Shown piece after piece: positions 16,404 to 23,436 of a stretch of 28,249 nt of DNA. The position numbers and the translations under genes were made by a program. Every line of letters begins with the position of its first letter. Positions within the stretch are counted from its first letter, which is position 1. Source of the stretch: an uncultured Prevotella sp. (GTDB taxonomy: Bacteria; Bacteroidota; Bacteroidia; Bacteroidales; Bacteroidaceae). A model generated the notes under the pieces. The model had not been told where the DNA came from. It ran no database searches and saw nothing but the letters and a program-made list of their open reading frames with translations. The stretch lies in NCBI GenBank assembly GCA_937922435.1, contig CAKZVT010000018.1:1-28249 (forward strand). Direction: 5' to 3'.

Positions 16404-16940
16404 ATGGAAAATGTTTCGGACAAGGTGTACAAGGTAACTAAGTCGAAGACGGTGCGCATGATTACCTCCGGCATGTGGTTTCTTCTCGTGGCGGTGTTCG
16501 TGCCCGTGTGGTATATGTTTCTGTGCGAGCCGTTCAACCTCACGGCGTTTATTATAATGTCGGCGGCTACGCTCTTTGCCTTGGGCGTGGTGCTATATTA
16601 TTGGTTTATTTCGCCGAAAAGCGTAGAGCTGACCGACGGCGCGCTCGTGCTTCACCGCGTCGTGGGGCGCAAGGTGTTCCGTTACGCCGACATAGCCGAG
16701 GCCGGACTGTGGACGGGCAAGCCGTCCGACATGTTCCGTTGCTGGGGCAGCGGAGCGTTCTGCGGCTTCATCGGCTGGTTTTCCGGCAGCGGTCTCGGCA
16801 CTCACTTCGAGTATGTAGGCAGTTACGACGACGCCTTTTACATCAGGCTGCGCGGCGGCCGCACCTACCTGTTGAGCTGCGACGGAGCGGAGCAGGCTGT
16901 GGACAGGGTGCGATGCAATATGTCAGCCGCCTCGTGTTGA
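16404..16940 (+). CDS. Two-helix membrane protein, possible bacterial PH-like domain
   Basis: A 178-residue protein I do not recognise with certainty. Two hydrophobic helices (about 20-41 and 48-70) are followed by a mostly beta-rich part beginning SPKSVELTDGALVLHRVVGRKVFRYADIAEAG, a pattern seen in bacterial PH-like (bPH) membrane proteins in which a sheet begins just after the helices. A Gly/Phe/Trp-rich stretch follows (SGAFCGFIGWFSGSGLGTHF). No catalytic motif is visible. The start at 16404 is preferred because the upstream ATG at 16308 precedes the predicted transcription start and adds a non-membrane leader. It converges on radC with only 7 nt between the stop codons. Confidence 0.7.
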   Translation: MENVSDKVYKVTKSKTVRMITSGMWFLLVAVFVPVWYMFLCEPFNLTAFIIMSAATLFALGVVLYYWFISPKSVELTDGALVLHRVVGRKVFRYADIAEAGLWTGKPSDMFRCWGSGAFCGFIGWFSGSGLGTHFEYVGSYDDAFYIRLRGGRTYLLSCDGAEQAVDRVRCNMSAASC

Positions 16941-16947
16941 GGCCGTT

Positions 16948-17640
16948 TTAGAGCCTGCCCTCTTCGGAGTAGCTGTAATACCGGCCGTCGGTGACGATTA
17001 TGTGGTCGAGGAAGTGCAGGCGCATCAGTTCGCAGGCTTTCTTCATCCGCTGCGTCAGGCGGTCGTCGTCCGCGCTGGGGCGCGGGCTGCCGCTGGGATG
17101 GTTGTGGCATAGTGCTATGACGGTAGCGTTGCAGAGCAGCGCGTGCTTCACGGCGAGGCGTATGTCAACGGCGGTCTCCGTTATGCCTCCGTGCGAGAGC
17201 ATGACGCTTTTTATTAGCTTGAAGTTCTGGTTCAACAGCACCACCCACGCCTCTTCTTCAGGCAAGTCCTGCATTTTCGGCAGCATGTATTCGTAGATTG
17301 CGGCGGCTGAATCGAGCTTGTCGCGCTCAACGGCTTTCTCTGCCTGCCGCCGTTTGCCCAGTTCGCAGGCCGCGATTATTGTCACGGCCTTGGCCGGGCC
17401 GAGACCTTTGTAGCGGCCTCCGGCCAGCTCGTCGATGGTATGTTTGCCAAGGGTGTTGAGGTTGTTGCCGCAGTCGGCGAGCACGCGCTTCATCAGGTCT
17501 ACCGCGCTTTCGTCCTGCGAGCCCGAGCCTATGAGTATTGCCAGCAGTTCGGCGTTGGTCAGCGCCGCCGCGCCGTGCTTCATCAGTTTTTCGCGCGGCC
17601 GGTCTTCCTCCGCCCATTGGTTGATGGAAAGTTTGTTCAT
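16948..17640 (-). CDS. radC: RadC family JAB/JAMM-domain protein
   Basis: A 230-residue RadC protein. Residues about 1-95 are the N-terminal UPF0758 helical part with a helix-hairpin-helix-like segment (YKGLGPAKAVTIIAA, 77-91). Residues about 108-230 are the JAB/MPN metal-binding domain with HNHPSGSPRPSADDD, giving His179, His181 and Asp192 of the JAMM site. The name comes from DNA repair but the role is unsettled. Reading leftward, its ATG (17638-17640) is preceded by AAAGGA, a Shine-Dalgarno-like sequence that directly abuts the arm of the inverted-repeat element at 17650. Formation of that stem could affect translation (inference). Confidence 0.93.
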   Translation of the reverse strand: MNKLSINQWAEEDRPREKLMKHGAAALTNAELLAILIGSGSQDESAVDLMKRVLADCGNNLNTLGKHTIDELAGGRYKGLGPAKAVTIIAACELGKRRQAEKAVERDKLDSAAAIYEYMLPKMQDLPEEEAWVVLLNQNFKLIKSVMLSHGGITETAVDIRLAVKHALLCNATVIALCHNHPSGSPRPSADDDRLTQRMKKACELMRLHFLDHIIVTDGRYYSYSEEGRL

Positions 17641-17649
17641 TATCCTTTG

Positions 17650-18199
17650 ATTGAGAATTTAGAATTGGGAATTGATAATTATGATTACCTTCTTATGTTA
17701 AGCGTTGGATATCGTATTTACGGCTGCATGTTCTCTTTTGATGTTTTTATTATCTTGACGAGTATGCGTATTATTTCCTCATTGTCGCTTATCATTGATT
17801 TCATTTGTTTTTCCGTAATGTAGTTGCCGCTGTGCAATGTTTTCAGCCAAAAGAGGGTTTCGTCGGCTTCTTTTAGTGCAATGCCAAGTTTGTTGATGAA
17901 GTCCGCTTTGCTTTGGGCGTTTCTGCTTTCGGCGGTATTTGCTCCGATGCTTGTGCCGCTACGTAGTATTTGTTTGGAAAGTGTCTGCTCGCGCTTAACG
18001 TCTCTAAGGTATTTATATAGCTTTACAATCCTTGAGGCGTAAGCTTCCGTCTTTGTTTGTATTATGTTTTCTTTCCGACGCAGCATTGTTAGTATTTGTT
18101 CCTTTAATCAGTCCGTCTGTCTTTATCGGGAAAATGTCGTATGGCTGTTATTGAACAGAGGTAATCATAATTTTCAATTCCCAATTCCCAATTTTCAAT
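17650..18199. mobile_element. Inverted-repeat element carrying a four-helix-bundle gene
   Basis: Arms 17650-17690 and 18159-18199 are reverse complements at 37 of 41 positions and enclose one gene (17718-18086, minus strand). The arms belong to the same family as the gene-less hairpin at 183-286. The right arm contains the TGA stop (18195-18197) of the neighbouring glycosyltransferase, and the left arm ends 9 nt before the radC start codon, so the element is wedged tightly between two genes. An inverted-repeat stem enclosing a gene of this family mirrors 23S rRNA intervening sequences. Mobility is inferred. No target-site duplication was established. Confidence 0.65.
17718..18086 (-). CDS. 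Four-helix-bundle protein, 23S rRNA IVS-protein (S23) family
   Basis: A 122-residue, almost entirely helical protein. The family pattern is clear: SKQILRSGTSIGANTAESRN (37-56), then SKADFINKLGIALKEADETLFWLKTL and a final amphipathic helix rich in Ile/Lys. Relatives are encoded in intervening sequences of 23S rRNA genes and form pentameric bundles. The diversity-generating-retroelement protein Avd has the same fold. The biochemical role is not known. Codons are visibly richer in A/T than those of radC and the glycosyltransferase, suggesting separate origin. It sits between the arms of the inverted repeat at 17650-18199, 27 nt from the left arm and 72 nt from the right. Confidence 0.88.
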   Translation of the reverse strand: MLRRKENIIQTKTEAYASRIVKLYKYLRDVKREQTLSKQILRSGTSIGANTAESRNAQSKADFINKLGIALKEADETLFWLKTLHSGNYITEKQMKSMISDNEEIIRILVKIIKTSKENMQP

Positions 18200-19232
18200 T
18201 ATAAAAGTTTTTCTCAAAAGCCTGGAACTCGTCCTGACCCCTTACACAGCGTTTCCACCACGCTTCGATGAAGCCGCAGCCGTAGCCGAAGAGCTGCACG
18301 AAGGCCGCAGGGACGCTTAGCAGCCCCACCTTGAGGCTCTTGTTGGCGGCGGTGGAGTCGGCGGCGATGAGCAGGCAGTACAGCAGGATGGGCAGCCACG
18401 GGCCGGCGCACAGCCAGTACCAGCGGTGTATGTCGTCATACTCCATCAGGACGCGCCCTATGGCCGACGTGAGCACGAGCGCACACACGCCGACGGTGAA
18501 CACCGTAGGCAGCATGTGGACGAGCTTGAGCGACTCGGGGTATTTCTTGTAGAGGTTGATGCGCGCTATGCCGCTGTTGTACACCTGGCGGAAGAACTTG
18601 CGGAAGTCGGTGCGCCGCTTGTGCCAAACCCACGCCTCTGGGAACAGGCGGCAGTGGCATCCAGCCTTGAATATGCGTATGCTGAAGTCGATGTCTTCGC
18701 CGAAGCGCATCTTGGAGAAGCCTCCGAGGCGCAGGTAGATGTCGCGGCGTATGCCCATGTTGTAAGAACGTGGGTAAAATTTGTCAAGCTTTTTCTTGCC
18801 TCCGCGTATTCCGCCCGTGGTGAAGAAGCTCGTCATGGAGTAGCTTATGGCCTTCTGCGTGTCGGTGAACGAGGCGTGCGCACGGTCAGGACCGCCGAAG
18901 GCGTCGGCCGGTTCGCGTCCAAGCTCGTCGTCGACGGCTTGAAGGTAGCCTTCAGGCACTACCACGTCCGAGTCGAGAACGATTAGATATTCGCCTTTCG
19001 AGCGTTCCGCGCCGTAGTTGCGGCTCTGCCCCGGGCCGCTGTTCGGCTTGGCGTAGTAGTGCAGGTCGAGCCTGTCGGCGTATTTGTCGCATACGTTCTT
19101 GCATGGCGTCGTGCTGCCGTCTTCAACGATGATGACCTCGAAGTCTTTAAGCGTTTGCGTGGTAAGGCTGGCAAGGAGTTCGTCAACCTCGTCGGGGCGG
19201 TTGTACACTGGAACGATGAAAGAGTATTTCAT
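18195..19232 (-). CDS. Family 2 glycosyltransferase with C-terminal membrane segments
   Basis: A 345-residue GT2 (GT-A fold) enzyme. YSFIVPVYNRPDEVDELLAS starts the nucleotide-binding fold, LDSDVVVPEG holds the metal-binding DxD (Asp87, Asp89) and GED (178-180) the likely catalytic acidic pair. Residues about 244-262, 272-292 and 303-322 are hydrophobic and probably membrane-inserted or peripheral, so it should act at the inner membrane on a lipid-linked sugar, as in LPS or polysaccharide synthesis. The acceptor is unknown. The last codon and TGA stop fall inside the right arm of the element at 17650-18199, suggesting that the original C-terminus was altered by the insertion. Confidence 0.88.
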   Translation of the reverse strand: MKYSFIVPVYNRPDEVDELLASLTTQTLKDFEVIIVEDGSTTPCKNVCDKYADRLDLHYYAKPNSGPGQSRNYGAERSKGEYLIVLDSDVVVPEGYLQAVDDELGREPADAFGGPDRAHASFTDTQKAISYSMTSFFTTGGIRGGKKKLDKFYPRSYNMGIRRDIYLRLGGFSKMRFGEDIDFSIRIFKAGCHCRLFPEAWVWHKRRTDFRKFFRQVYNSGIARINLYKKYPESLKLVHMLPTVFTVGVCALVLTSAIGRVLMEYDDIHRWYWLCAGPWLPILLYCLLIAADSTAANKSLKVGLLSVPAAFVQLFGYGCGFIEAWWKRCVRGQDEFQAFEKNFYN

Positions 19233-19309
19233 AGCAGTAGGTTGTTAAAGGGATTAAGGTGTTTGAAGGTGTTTGAGGCGAGTGTCTTGCCTCAAAATCC
19301 GATATAATC

Positions 19310-19412
19310 AAAGAAATAAAGGGAACCAAGGGAGTTGAAGACGCATGCTTTATTGTCGTGCCTGACCCTGAAAGCTGTTGTCTTTAACTCCCTTGGCTCC
19401 CTTTATTTCTTT
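19310..19412. repeat. Long inverted repeat between efp and the glycosyltransferase
   Basis: Arms 19310-19341 and 19381-19412 are reverse complements at 30 of 32 positions, with a 39-nt loop. The core is AAATAAAGGGA...CAAGGGAGTT. Its design matches 183-286 and 1155-1276 but its sequence differs. A smaller hairpin (tttgaggc 19272-19279 with gcctcaaa 19289-19296) lies beside it. Together they fill most of the 198-nt gap. Neither is followed by a T-tract on the minus strand. Confidence 0.8.
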
Positions 19413-19430
19413 AACTCCCAGTAAGGAGGA

Positions 19431-19997
19431 TTATTCCTTTACGCGGTTGAGGTAGCTGCCGTCGCGCGTGTCTATCTGGATGAGGTCGCCCTCGTTGATG
19501 AACAGCGGAACGCGTACTTCTACGCCTGTTTCAAGCGTTGCGGGCTTCGTGGCGTTGGTTGCGGTGTCGCCCTTTATGCCCGGCTCGCTGTGGGTTACGC
19601 GCAGGTTGGTCTTCACCGGCATTTCAGCGTACAGTATTGTGCCGTCGGTAGTGTCGGTAACTACTTCCACAACGTCGCCTTCCTTCATGTAGTCGACGCC
19701 TATGATGTTGTCGCGGCTGATGGGAAGCTGCTCGAATGTCTCCTGGTTCATGAAAATCAGTCCCGTGGGGTCTTCATACAGGTATTGGTAGGGACGGTGT
19801 TCGATGCGTACGTCCTCGAGCTTGAAGCCAATCTGGAATGTACGTTCGAGAACTCGTCCGTCGGTTACGTTCTTAAGCTTTGTACGCATCACCGTGTTGC
19901 CTTTTCCCGGCTTCACGTGCTGGAAGTCGATGCAAATCCACACCTGGTTGTCCATGCGGATGCAGGTGCCTTTCTTTATTTCCTGTGAGTTAATCAT
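19431..19997 (-). CDS. efp: Translation elongation factor P
   Basis: A 188-residue EF-P, which binds the ribosome and relieves stalling at proline runs. The KOW-like N-terminal domain is about 1-65, with the loop KPGKGNT carrying Lys32, the position modified or placed at the peptidyl-transferase centre in other EF-Ps. Two OB domains follow, ending in GDLIQIDTRDGSYLNRVKE, a typical EF-P C-terminus. I chose the ATG at 19995-19997 (MINSQEIKKGT), because an in-frame start 19 codons upstream adds residues absent from the family. It is divergent from rpmH, a common Bacteroidetes arrangement, and upstream of the glycosyltransferase on the same strand. Confidence 0.96.
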   Translation of the reverse strand: MINSQEIKKGTCIRMDNQVWICIDFQHVKPGKGNTVMRTKLKNVTDGRVLERTFQIGFKLEDVRIEHRPYQYLYEDPTGLIFMNQETFEQLPISRDNIIGVDYMKEGDVVEVVTDTTDGTILYAEMPVKTNLRVTHSEPGIKGDTATNATKPATLETGVEVRVPLFINEGDLIQIDTRDGSYLNRVKE

Positions 19998-20118
19998 TTT
20001 TGTATGTTTATTAAATTGTTGTTTCCTGTATGTAATGTCCGTACAAGGCTGCACTTGGAAGCCTCTGCTTCATCGGTTTGTTACGCCATGTATTCCTAAA
20101 AAGTTGACTTTCAGGCTG

Positions 20119-20126
20119 CAAAGTTA
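20119..20126 (-). promoter_or_regulatory. Possible -7 box of efp
   Basis: The minus strand reads TAACTTTG here, matching TAnnTTTG. The nearest TTTG upstream on that strand (20153-20156) is 26 nt away, longer than usual, so the promoter is tentative. The leader would be about 110 nt. Confidence 0.45.
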
Positions 20127-20177
20127 CTATTTTTTTAGAAAAAAGCATAAAACAAAAGGCTAAAAAACGCATTATCC

Positions 20178-20208
20178 TTTGTCGTTTGAAAAGAAATGTG
20201 TACTTTTG
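20178..20208 (+). promoter_or_regulatory. Promoter of rpmH
   Basis: TTTG at 20178-20181, a 19-nt spacer and TACTTTTG at 20201-20208 form an essentially consensus Bacteroidetes promoter, giving a leader of about 40 nt before the rpmH ATG. Confidence 0.82.
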
Positions 20209-20254
20209 CAGCCCAAAGCGTGGAAACGAATAAACAACAAAATAAAATAAGAAT

Positions 20255-20410
20255 ATGAAAAGAACATTTCAGCCGCACAACAGGCGTAGGGTGAACAAGC
20301 ACGGTTTCCGTGAGAGAATGGCAACTAAAAACGGCCGCCGCGTGCTTGCTGCGCGTCGCGCAAAGGGGCGCAAGAAGCTTACTGTTTCGGACGAGCATCA
20401 CGGCAAATAA
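20255..20410 (+). CDS. rpmH: 50S ribosomal protein L34
   Basis: A 51-residue, very basic ribosomal protein: MKRTFQPHNRRR begins it, HGFRERMATKNGRRVL is the family signature, and RRAKGRKKLTV follows near the end. L34 is a small component of the large ribosomal subunit. The start is the ATG at 20255, preceded by an A-rich leader and a consensus promoter at 20178. It ends with its own rho-independent terminator at 20443, so it is a single-gene unit. It lies divergent to efp and is not next to rnpA or dnaA as in many other phyla. Confidence 0.97.
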   Translation: MKRTFQPHNRRRVNKHGFRERMATKNGRRVLAARRAKGRKKLTVSDEHHGK

Positions 20411-20442
20411 CAGCCAGCCCGTAAGAAATTGGACGAGAAAAG

Positions 20443-20483
20443 GAAAGAAGTAAAGCGATGTCTTTGCTTCTTTCTGTTTTTTT
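20443..20483 (+). terminator. Rho-independent terminator of rpmH
   Basis: Bases 20443-20455 pair with 20462-20474 (12 of 13 plus one G-T), loop cgatgt, then TG and seven Ts. The 3' arm contains the TTTG used as -33 of the next promoter. Confidence 0.88.
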
Positions 20484-20493
20484 CATACCTTTG
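20463..20493 (+). promoter_or_regulatory. Promoter of the PASTA-rluD-ddl operon
   Basis: TTTG at 20463-20466, 19 nt, then TACCTTTG at 20486-20493, about 20 nt before the ATG. The -33 element lies within the rpmH terminator stem and the spacer includes its T-tract. Confidence 0.8.
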
Positions 20494-20513
20494 CAGGAAA
20501 ACATACGACAGGA

Positions 20514-21227
20514 ATGAAGACGAGGGATTTCTTTAGAAAAATCTTCAGTTTGAGGCTTTGGTTGAACCTGGTCTCCATGCTGGTTGTCGTCGTCTTGTTG
20601 TGCTGGGGTGTGAAGGTGGGGCTTGACATATACACCCATCACGGCGAGGAGATAACCGTGCCCGACGTTAGGCAAAAGTCTTTTGCCGACGCGGAACACA
20701 TTTTGACAGGGAAGGAGCTTGGAGTCGTGGTCAGCGATACAGGCTATGTCAAGACTTTGCCGCCGGACTGCATCCTTGAACAGTCGCCGGAGCCGGGCAA
20801 GGTGGTGAAGTCGGGGCGTGTGGTGTATGTTGTCATCAACTCTTCCCATTCGCCGATGCTCACCATTCCCGACATAATCGACAATTGCTCTTACCGCGAG
20901 GCTCGCGCCAAACTGGTTGCGATGGGCTTCAAGGTCGGGACAACCGAGTATATACCAGGCGAAGGCGACTGGCTGTACGGGCTAAAGTCGAAGGGACAGT
21001 TGCTGCATAACGGGCAGAAGGTGTCTGTGAACGATGTCATCATAATGCAGGTGGGTGACGGCATGCGCGACATGAACGACTCCATCGTATATGCCGAACC
21101 AGAGTTTTATGACGAGTTCGGCGATTCGGTCGAGGTCGTTCCGCCGTCAGACGGTGTCCTGTACACCGGGCCGGAACAGAACGGCGAAGTTGACGAGTTT
21201 GAAGTTGTCACAGGGCCGGAACAGTAA
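20514..21227 (+). CDS. Membrane-anchored PASTA-domain protein
   Basis: A 237-residue protein with a basic cytoplasmic start (1-14), one transmembrane helix (about 16-38) and two PASTA domains outside: about 46-112 (TVPDVRQKSFADAEHIL ... VVYVVINS) and about 116-182 (TIPDIIDNCSYREARAKL ... VSVNDVIIMQV). The tail (about 185-237) is acidic and low in complexity. PASTA domains bind peptidoglycan or muropeptides, and here they are not joined to a kinase or penicillin-binding protein. It is co-transcribed with a pseudouridine synthase and Ddl. The link to D-Ala-D-Ala synthesis suggests a cell-wall role, but this is inference. Confidence 0.88.
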   Translation: MKTRDFFRKIFSLRLWLNLVSMLVVVVLLCWGVKVGLDIYTHHGEEITVPDVRQKSFADAEHILTGKELGVVVSDTGYVKTLPPDCILEQSPEPGKVVKSGRVVYVVINSSHSPMLTIPDIIDNCSYREARAKLVAMGFKVGTTEYIPGEGDWLYGLKSKGQLLHNGQKVSVNDVIIMQVGDGMRDMNDSIVYAEPEFYDEFGDSVEVVPPSDGVLYTGPEQNGEVDEFEVVTGPEQ

Positions 21228-21263
21228 GTCTTTCACTCCAATGTCATTCGCATCAATACATTC

Positions 21264-22319
21264 ATGGCAGAAGATTACATCGACGACATAGGTTTTGACG
21301 ATGACGAAGGGCAGCAGTTGTATGAGCATCTGCGCGTCGTCGTAGACAAGGGCCAGGAGCCGCTGCGCATCGACAAGTTCATGTTGAAGAAATTGCAGCA
21401 CACCAGCCGCAACCGCATACAGCGTGCGGCCGATGCTGGTTTCGTACATGTCAACGACCGTCCGGTTAAGAGCAATTACCGCGTTCGTCCACTTGATGTC
21501 ATCACGTTGATGCTTGACAGGCCGCAATACGACAATACCATTGAGCCGGAAGACATCCCTCTTGACATCGTTTACGAAGACCCGGAGCTTATGGTGATAA
21601 ACAAGCCTGCCGGACTTGTTGTGCATCCAGGGTGCGGAAACTGGCACGGCACGCTTGTGAACGCCGTGGCCTGGCACATGAAAGACGTCCCGACGTATGA
21701 CCCGAACGACCCGGAAGTGGGGCTGGTCCACCGTATCGACAAAGATACGAGCGGCCTGTTGGTCGTAGCAAAGACGCCAAATGCAAAGACAAAGCTCGGA
21801 CTACAGTTCTTCAACAAGACCACTCACCGTAGCTATAACGCCCTTGTATGGGGAAATTTCACCGAAGATGAAGGCCGCATTGAGGGCAATATAGGGCGCG
21901 ACCCGAGGGAACGTATGCGCATGGCGGTGTTCCCTCCTGATTCGGAAACAGGCAAACCGGCCGTGACTCATTACCGCGTAATCGAGCGTTTCGGGTATGT
22001 CACTCTTGTTGAGTGCATCCTTGAGACGGGACGCACGCACCAGATAAGGGCGCACATGCGGCATATCGGCCATCCGCTCTTTGCCGACGAGCGTTACGGA
22101 GGCACCGAGATACTGCGCGGCAACCGCACGGGCAGCTACCGCCAGTTCATCGAAAACTGCTTCAAGACATGTCCGCGGCAGGCGCTTCATGCCAAGACGC
22201 TGGGCTTCGTGCATCCGGCTACAGGCGAGCAGATGGACTTCACCTCTCCGCTTCCCGACGACATGGAGCGGCTTATAGACAAGTGGAGGGTTTATATAAA
22301 AGGAAATGAATTTAAATAA
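21264..22319 (+). CDS. rluD: RluD-type ribosomal pseudouridine synthase
   Basis: A 351-residue RluA-family pseudouridine synthase that isomerises uridines in 23S rRNA. After an acidic leader, an S4 RNA-binding domain (about 30-85, LRIDKFMLKKLQHTSRNRIQ) precedes the catalytic domain with VINKPAGLVVHPG and the HRIDKDTSG motif, where Asp159 is the catalytic aspartate. ETGRTHQIRAHM is the other family signature. RluD modifies helix 69, but the exact target uridines cannot be read here. It lies 36 nt after the PASTA gene and 9 nt before ddl. Confidence 0.92.
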   Translation: MAEDYIDDIGFDDDEGQQLYEHLRVVVDKGQEPLRIDKFMLKKLQHTSRNRIQRAADAGFVHVNDRPVKSNYRVRPLDVITLMLDRPQYDNTIEPEDIPLDIVYEDPELMVINKPAGLVVHPGCGNWHGTLVNAVAWHMKDVPTYDPNDPEVGLVHRIDKDTSGLLVVAKTPNAKTKLGLQFFNKTTHRSYNALVWGNFTEDEGRIEGNIGRDPRERMRMAVFPPDSETGKPAVTHYRVIERFGYVTLVECILETGRTHQIRAHMRHIGHPLFADERYGGTEILRGNRTGSYRQFIENCFKTCPRQALHAKTLGFVHPATGEQMDFTSPLPDDMERLIDKWRVYIKGNEFK

Positions 22320-22328
22320 GCATACTTT

Positions 22329-23345
22329 ATGAAAAATCTCAAGAGAACCGTTGCCATAGTGTGCGGAGGTAATTCTTCCGAGTATGGCGTCTCTTTGCGT
22401 TCGGCCCAAGGGCTTTATTCTTTCTTTGACAAGGAAAGATACAATGTCTATATCGTCGTTGTGAAGAATCTTGACTGGCACGTGGAGCTGTCTGACGGCA
22501 CAACCGCGCCTATTGACCGCAACGACTTCTCGTTCATGGAGAACGGCAAATTGGTGCAATTCGACTACGCTTACATCACAATACACGGCACGCCGGGTGA
22601 GAACGGCATACTTCAGGGCTATTTCGAGCTTGTGCATTTGCCTTACTCTACAAGCGGAGTGCTTGTGGAGGCGTTGACTTTCAACAAGTTCGTGCTCAAC
22701 CAATACCTTCGCGGCTACGGTGTCCGCGTGGCCGACAGCCTGCTCATCCGCAAGGGATACGAGGAGATTGTCAGCGACGACGAAATCGAGGAGCGCATCG
22801 GGATGCCGTGTTTCGTCAAGCCTGCGGCCGACGGCAGCAGCTTCGGCGTGTCCAAAGTGAAAAACAAGGACCAGCTTGCCCCGGCCATACGCAAGGCCAT
22901 GCTTGAGAGTGAGGACGTAATGGTAGAGCAGTTTATACAAGGAACTGAAATCTCAATCGGCTGTTACAAGACGCACGAAAAGAGCGTAGTGCTGCCTGCT
23001 ACGGAAGTTGTTACGCAGCGTGAGTTCTTTGATTATGACGCGAAGTACAACGGACAGGTGCAGGAAATCACGCCGGCGCGCCTTTCTCCTGAAACGACCA
23101 AGCGCGTCGAGGAAATCACGAGCCAAATTTATGACATACTGCACTGCAACGGAATCATCCGCATCGACTACATCATCAGCTGCGGCAAAGGCAGCGACGG
23201 GCAGGAAGTGGACAAGGTGAACATGATTGAAATCAACACCACTCCCGGCATGACGGCCACGAGCTTCATTCCGCAGCAGGTCAAGGCGGCCGGCCTTAGC
23301 ATGACCGACGTGCTTACCGACATCGTGGAAAACCAGTTCCGATAA
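22329..23345 (+). CDS. ddl: D-alanine--D-alanine ligase
   Basis: A 338-residue ATP-grasp enzyme joining two D-alanines for peptidoglycan. GGNSSEYGVSL (13-23, Glu18) is the N-terminal substrate loop, KPAADGSSFGVSKV (164-177) the ATP/serine loop, and MIEINTTPGMT (299-309) carries Mg2+ ligands Glu301 and Asn303. Tyr240 in DYDAKY matches the Tyr of D-Ala-D-Ala ligases rather than the Phe seen in D-lactate-adding enzymes, so a normal vancomycin-sensitive stem peptide is predicted. It is the last gene of the PASTA-rluD-ddl operon and is followed by a terminator at 23364. Confidence 0.95.
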   Translation: MKNLKRTVAIVCGGNSSEYGVSLRSAQGLYSFFDKERYNVYIVVVKNLDWHVELSDGTTAPIDRNDFSFMENGKLVQFDYAYITIHGTPGENGILQGYFELVHLPYSTSGVLVEALTFNKFVLNQYLRGYGVRVADSLLIRKGYEEIVSDDEIEERIGMPCFVKPAADGSSFGVSKVKNKDQLAPAIRKAMLESEDVMVEQFIQGTEISIGCYKTHEKSVVLPATEVVTQREFFDYDAKYNGQVQEITPARLSPETTKRVEEITSQIYDILHCNGIIRIDYIISCGKGSDGQEVDKVNMIEINTTPGMTATSFIPQQVKAAGLSMTDVLTDIVENQFR

Positions 23346-23363
23346 ATCTTTATTGAGTTTAAG

Positions 23364-23406
23364 ACGTCAAGGGGATAAGGTCTTCATTTATTCCCTTGAC
23401 GTTTTT
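23364..23406 (+). terminator. Rho-independent terminator after ddl
   Basis: Bases 23364-23378 pair with 23388-23402 (15 bp with one G-T), 9-nt loop, then TTTT, 18 nt after the ddl stop codon. Confidence 0.87.
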
Positions 23407-23436
23407 AATTACTTGTAATATTAAATCTTGACATCT

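Noticed and set aside
17718..18086. Diversity-generating retroelement, because Avd shares this fold
   Set aside because: There is no reverse transcriptase gene or template/variable repeat pair in the window; the IVS-type family fits better.
21801..22940. 379-codon antisense open frame spanning rluD and ddl
   Set aside because: It crosses two well-supported forward genes and shows no domain.
23428..23436. TTG start three codons before the acyltransferase ATG
   Set aside because: A normal ATG follows directly and nothing favours the weaker codon.
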